The notes below the pieces were generated by a model. That model saw only the letters and a program-made list of their open reading frames with translations, was not told where the DNA came from and did not search any database. Positions 6,417-9,317 of a DNA stretch of 9,317 nucleotides are shown here, piece after piece. The DNA comes from JBKJVQ01 sp046717125. Lineage in GTDB: Bacteria; Pseudomonadota; Alphaproteobacteria; Rhizobiales; Methyloligellaceae. The position numbers and the translations under genes are program-made. The DNA is taken from contig JBKJVQ010000033.1 in assembly GCA_046717125.1 (NCBI GenBank), forward strand, positions 1 through 9,317, written 5' to 3'. Each line of letters opens with the position of its first letter. Position 1 is the first letter of the stretch.

Positions 6417-7945
6417 CGGTAGAGCCAGGTTTCGCTGATAGCGGCATCGCCTCGTTTGAGAACCAGCCGAAGTTCGGAAAGTTCCACGCCGTCCACCCCC
6501 AGTTCGAAGCTCGCGCGGTACCCGCCCGTCTTAGCATTGGGCGTCACAACGACATTTTGCACGGCCCCGTTCGATGCAGATGCGACCGCGGTAATGTCGC
6601 CGGACGGTTGTGGGTCGGGTCCGGCATCGGGCCGCTCGAACTCTATCACGAAAACGCGCCGCTGCTTGTCCAGTGTCAGGCCGGATCGGGCTTCTTGCAC
6701 ACGAAACAGCATCCGGTCGCCCGACGACGGTCCCCAGTTCATCCAATATGAGAAGCTGCGGCTTTGCCCGCCTCTAATCGGCTCGGCGGGTCGCCAGAAT
6801 GCGACGATGTTGTCGTTCGCTTCGCCGTCCGTCGGGATCTCAACGAGCTCTATCTGGCCCCTGCCCCAGTCGCCGCGTGGCTCGATCCACAGACTCGGCC
6901 GCCTTTCGTAGGCTGCCTCGAGATCGAGGAAATCCCAATAGGAACCCGCACGCTGCAGCAGGCCAAATCCGCGCGGATTTTCATCTCCGAAAACGCTGAT
7001 CTGCAGCGTCCGCGGATTGGTGACCGAGCGCACGCACCACTCGCCGTTGCCACGCCAGAAACCGAGAAAATCTGAGTCATGGACGGCGTCGCGGAAATCG
7101 TCGAACCGATTCCGGTTGGTGGCGTCGAACATGAACATGCTGGTCAGTGGCGCGATGCCGACATTGACGAGGTCGTTGCGCGCGAAAATCGTCGCCTCGA
7201 CCTGCATGATTGTTGAATGACCGGGAGTGATTTCGAATGAGAACGCACCGGTCGCGCTCACGCTGTCGAGCAGCGCGTGGATCGTCATCGTGTGCGCATC
7301 CCGTGGCGGGCGGACCAGCCAGAATGCCCGGAAGTTCGGGAATTCCTCGCCCTTGCGTTCCGCCACGTCGATGGCGAGGCCGCGCGCCGACAACCCATAG
7401 AGCTGACGCTCGCCGACGGCGCGGAAATAGCTCGCGCCCTGAAACACGGCGAGCTCGTCGTAATAGCTCGCCGAGTTGATCGGCCCTTTGATGCGGATGC
7501 CCGAAAACAGATTCGACCCGCCCGCAGGCGGCGTCTTGATGGCCGGACCGAAATCGTACATCTGCGGCGAGTATTCGACCCGCTGGGCCACGTCGTCCTC
7601 AACAACAAAAATTTCGACCGGCGTCTTATAGAGAAAGCCCGCATGGAGCAGATCGACGGTGAAGCCGCGCTCCTGCCCGCGCCATAGCGCAGCGTCCGCG
7701 CGGAAGCGGATGTCGCGATAAGCGTCATAGGTGATGTTGGCGAGTGTATCGGCAACAGCAGGCGGAGCTGCCTGTGGGCGGGACGCAAAATCCCGCGCCA
7801 TATCGACCACGGTCTGCCGTGAAAAACGCGGCGGCTCAGGAGGCGGCGGCTGATCCTGGGCGGCAGCCTGGGTTGCAGCGAGCCGCGACGCCAATCCGCC
7901 CAGCGCGGCAAATCCGGCGGCGGTCGAGAACTCGCGGCGATTCAT
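6404..7945 (-). CDS. opgG: Periplasmic glucan biosynthesis protein OpgG/OpgD (MdoG), Tat-type signal
   Basis: The 513-residue product is a full-length MdoG/OpgD-family protein (E. coli OpgG has 511 residues). It works in the periplasm on glucans made by OpgH. E. coli OpgD of this family has been shown to cleave beta-1,2-glucan, so a glycoside hydrolase role is possible here. The N-terminus is NRREFSTAAG followed by hydrophobic residues to about 23 and a c-region ending AAAQ, which fits a Tat signal as in OpgD. A proline-rich linker (32-40) precedes the glucan-binding domain, which includes YDAYRDIRF (73-81), FSGIRIKGPIN (147-157) and GASYFRAVGERQLYGLSARGLAID (170-193). The conserved acidic stretch is FDDFRDAVHDSDF (281-293), and WIEPRGDWGRGQIELVEIPT follows at 353-372. 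A C-terminal Ig-like part ends in WLYRWTR. ATG 7945 is supported by GGGAG seven bases upstream and by the signal peptide; the frame is open further upstream to a GTG at 8059. It is first in the operon. Confidence 0.96.
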   Translation of the reverse strand: MNRREFSTAAGFAALGGLASRLAATQAAAQDQPPPPEPPRFSRQTVVDMARDFASRPQAAPPAVADTLANITYDAYRDIRFRADAALWRGQERGFTVDLLHAGFLYKTPVEIFVVEDDVAQRVEYSPQMYDFGPAIKTPPAGGSNLFSGIRIKGPINSASYYDELAVFQGASYFRAVGERQLYGLSARGLAIDVAERKGEEFPNFRAFWLVRPPRDAHTMTIHALLDSVSATGAFSFEITPGHSTIMQVEATIFARNDLVNVGIAPLTSMFMFDATNRNRFDDFRDAVHDSDFLGFWRGNGEWCVRSVTNPRTLQISVFGDENPRGFGLLQRAGSYWDFLDLEAAYERRPSLWIEPRGDWGRGQIELVEIPTDGEANDNIVAFWRPAEPIRGGQSRSFSYWMNWGPSSGDRMLFRVQEARSGLTLDKQRRVFVIEFERPDAGPDPQPSGDITAVASASNGAVQNVVVTPNAKTGGYRASFELGVDGVELSELRLVLKRGDAAISETWLYRWTR

Positions 7946-8157
7946 CGAGCCGCTCCCAAGCTCGCCGGGGATTGAACGGAACTCTGACGCAACGCCGCCC
8001 CACCGCTTTAAGGGAGTTGATTCGAACGATCCTGTGCCTGCGCGCGCCCGATGCGTCAAGCCGTCAGAGGAGACTGTCCAAGCCTATTGGCGAAGTTATG
8101 ACGGGAAGAAATCCCACTGGCCTTCCCTTGGCCTTCCATGGTGGCTAAACCACCCCC
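7946..8157. promoter_or_regulatory. Divergent promoter region between opgG and pepN
   Basis: These 212 bases lie between two divergent starts and must serve both genes. On the minus strand, TTGACG at 8059-8054 is a fair -35 box for opgG, but no good -10 follows at the right spacing. Toward pepN, the nine-base TGGCCTTCC occurs twice (8118-8126 and 8129-8137), one helical turn apart, which could be a binding site. GGTGG (8140-8144) and CCACC (8150-8154) can form a small hairpin ending three bases before the pepN ATG. All of this is inferred from position. Confidence 0.4.
7953..7957 (-). promoter_or_regulatory. Ribosome binding site of opgG
   Basis: On the minus strand GGGAG lies seven bases before ATG 7945. 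It supports that start over the upstream in-frame GTG at 8059, which would bury the Tat signal behind 38 extra residues. Confidence 0.7.
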
Positions 8158-9317
8158 ATGAGCGCTGATCCGAGACCTACCGATTCCCCGCCCAATCCTG
8201 CGCCGCAGCCCATATATCTCAAGGATTACAAGCCGCCGGCCTTCCTGGTGGATACGGTATCGCTGGACGTCGCCCTCGATCCCCATGCAACGATGGTCAG
8301 GTCGCGGCTTGCGATCCGGCCCAATCCCGACCTCAAGCCCGGCAGTGCGCTCGTTCTCGACGGCGAGGCGCTCATCCTTGAAGCGATTTCGATCGATGGC
8401 GAGCCGCTTCACGAAGGCGCGTACGATACGGACGCCCATTCGCTGACGATTTACCAGCCCCCGCAAGCGCCGTTCACACTCGAACTGAACGTGAGGATCG
8501 ATCCTGAATCCAACACGACGCTTTCAGGCCTTTACCGGACGCAAGGCGTCTACTGTACGCAATGCGAACCGCACGGGTTCCGGCGCATCGCTTATTTCCC
8601 CGACCGGCCCGACATCCAGTCGATCTACACCGTTCGTCTTGAGGCGAACTGGGGCGCGGCGCCAACGCTCCTGGCGAACGGCAATCCGGTCGAGAACGGG
8701 CCGATCCCCGGCACAGGCAGCCACTATGCGGTCTGGCACGATCCGCACCCCAAGCCGAGCTATCTGTTCGCGATGGTCGGCGGCGATCTCGCCTGCGTCA
8801 CGGACAGCTTCACGACCATGTCGGGGCGCGAAGTCGAACTGCGCATTTATGTCGAGCACGGCAAGGAGGACCGCACCCGGTTCGCCATGGACAGCCTGAA
8901 ACATTCCATGCGCTGGGACGAGGAGCGCTTCGGCCGGGAGTACGACCTCGACATTTTCATGATCGTCGCGGTCAGCGACTTCAACATGGGGGCGATGGAG
9001 AACAAGGGCCTCAACGTCTTCAACGACAAGCTCGTGCTCGCCCGCCCCGACACGGCGACGGACGCCGATTACGGCTCGATCGAAGGAGTGATCGCGCACG
9101 AATATTTCCACAACTGGAGCGGCAATCGTGTCACCTGCCGCGACTGGTTCCAGCTGTGTCTGAAGGAGGGCCTGACGGTCTTTCGCGACCAGGAATTTAC
9201 CTCCGATCTGCGTTCGGGACCGGTCAAGCGGATCATGGACGTCCGTATGCTGAAGACGCACCAGTTCCCTGAAGACATGGGCCCGCTCGCCCATCCCGTT
9301 CGGCCCGCGAGCTTCAT
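8158..9317 (+). CDS. pepN: Aminopeptidase N, PepN type (M1 family), 3' end outside window
   Basis: The visible 386 codons encode the N-terminal beta-sandwich and the first part of the catalytic domain of a zinc M1 aminopeptidase, which removes N-terminal residues from peptides in the cytoplasm. The exopeptidase motif GAMEN is at 278-282. The zinc site HEYFH is at 314-318, with the third ligand E337 in KEGLTVFRDQEF, giving the normal HExxH-18-E spacing. CTQCEPHGFRRIAYFPDRPD (about 136-155) is typical of the PepN type. No signal peptide is present; the first 17 residues are proline-rich and probably disordered. The start is firm, because the same frame has a TAA at 8146-8148 and ATG 8158 is the first start after it. 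No clear Shine-Dalgarno sequence precedes it, and a small hairpin sits in its place. A full PepN is about 870-890 residues, so roughly the first 43% is here. No lesion is seen. Confidence 0.96.
   Translation, partial: MSADPRPTDSPPNPAPQPIYLKDYKPPAFLVDTVSLDVALDPHATMVRSRLAIRPNPDLKPGSALVLDGEALILEAISIDGEPLHEGAYDTDAHSLTIYQPPQAPFTLELNVRIDPESNTTLSGLYRTQGVYCTQCEPHGFRRIAYFPDRPDIQSIYTVRLEANWGAAPTLLANGNPVENGPIPGTGSHYAVWHDPHPKPSYLFAMVGGDLACVTDSFTTMSGREVELRIYVEHGKEDRTRFAMDSLKHSMRWDEERFGREYDLDIFMIVAVSDFNMGAMENKGLNVFNDKLVLARPDTATDADYGSIEGVIAHEYFHNWSGNRVTCRDWFQLCLKEGLTVFRDQEFTSDLRSGPVKRIMDVRMLKTHQFPEDMGPLAHPVRPASF

Noticed and set aside
8054..8059. Sigma-70 promoter for opgGH using TTGACG on the minus strand
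   Set aside because: The -35 box is good but no acceptable -10 box lies 16-18 bases downstream, so it is only mentioned within the intergenic region.
8524..9294. Minus-strand open frame of 256 codons opposite pepN
   Set aside because: The plus strand encodes GAMEN and HEYFH with correct zinc-ligand spacing, so this is a shadow.

Overview
This 9.3 kb window is GC-rich, densely coding DNA from an alphaproteobacterium. Hyphomicrobiales or a close relative fits best. The evidence is codon usage rich in G/C third positions, a DUF1194 protein, an opgG-opgH pair with a Tat-type OpgG signal, a PepN-type aminopeptidase, and a 'GCCGGGCATCCACG'-type REP hairpin common in this order. Genus cannot be determined from the sequence.

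Layout. Positions 1-60 hold the last 19 codons of a pentapeptide-repeat protein. It is followed by a complete secreted pentapeptide-repeat protein (194-976), which overlaps by one base a secreted DUF1194/vWA-like protein (976-1725). Next is a Dps-family ferritin gene (1802-2358), broken by an in-frame TAA and by a one-base frameshift. A pair of inverted REP-like hairpins (2385-2463) separates it from a convergent periplasmic PQQ-dependent sugar dehydrogenase (2480-3616, minus). Divergent from that gene is a conserved protein of unknown function (3851-4495, plus) with a short repeat in its C-terminal tail. It converges, with a 19 bp gap, on the opgGH operon (7945 down to 4515, minus) for osmoregulated periplasmic glucans: periplasmic OpgG, then the membrane glucosyltransferase OpgH, overlapping by 13 bp. 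Divergent from opgG is the 5' part of pepN (8158 to the window end, plus).

How the genes fit together. Most of the products are envelope proteins: two secreted proteins of unknown role at the left end, a periplasmic dehydrogenase, and the glucan pair. OpgH polymerises UDP-glucose at the inner membrane, and OpgG acts on the glucan in the periplasm. The Dps remnant and PepN are cytoplasmic and unrelated to that pathway. Nothing suggests a prophage, CRISPR array, integrase or insertion sequence, and no RNA gene was recognised. No stretch longer than 300 bases lacks a gene.

I see no clearly new system. The observations most worth a second look are the Dps gene, whose two lesion codons include a ferroxidase histidine position; the tandem pentapeptide genes with matching tails joined to a vWA-like gene; and the repeat-extended tail of the unknown protein.
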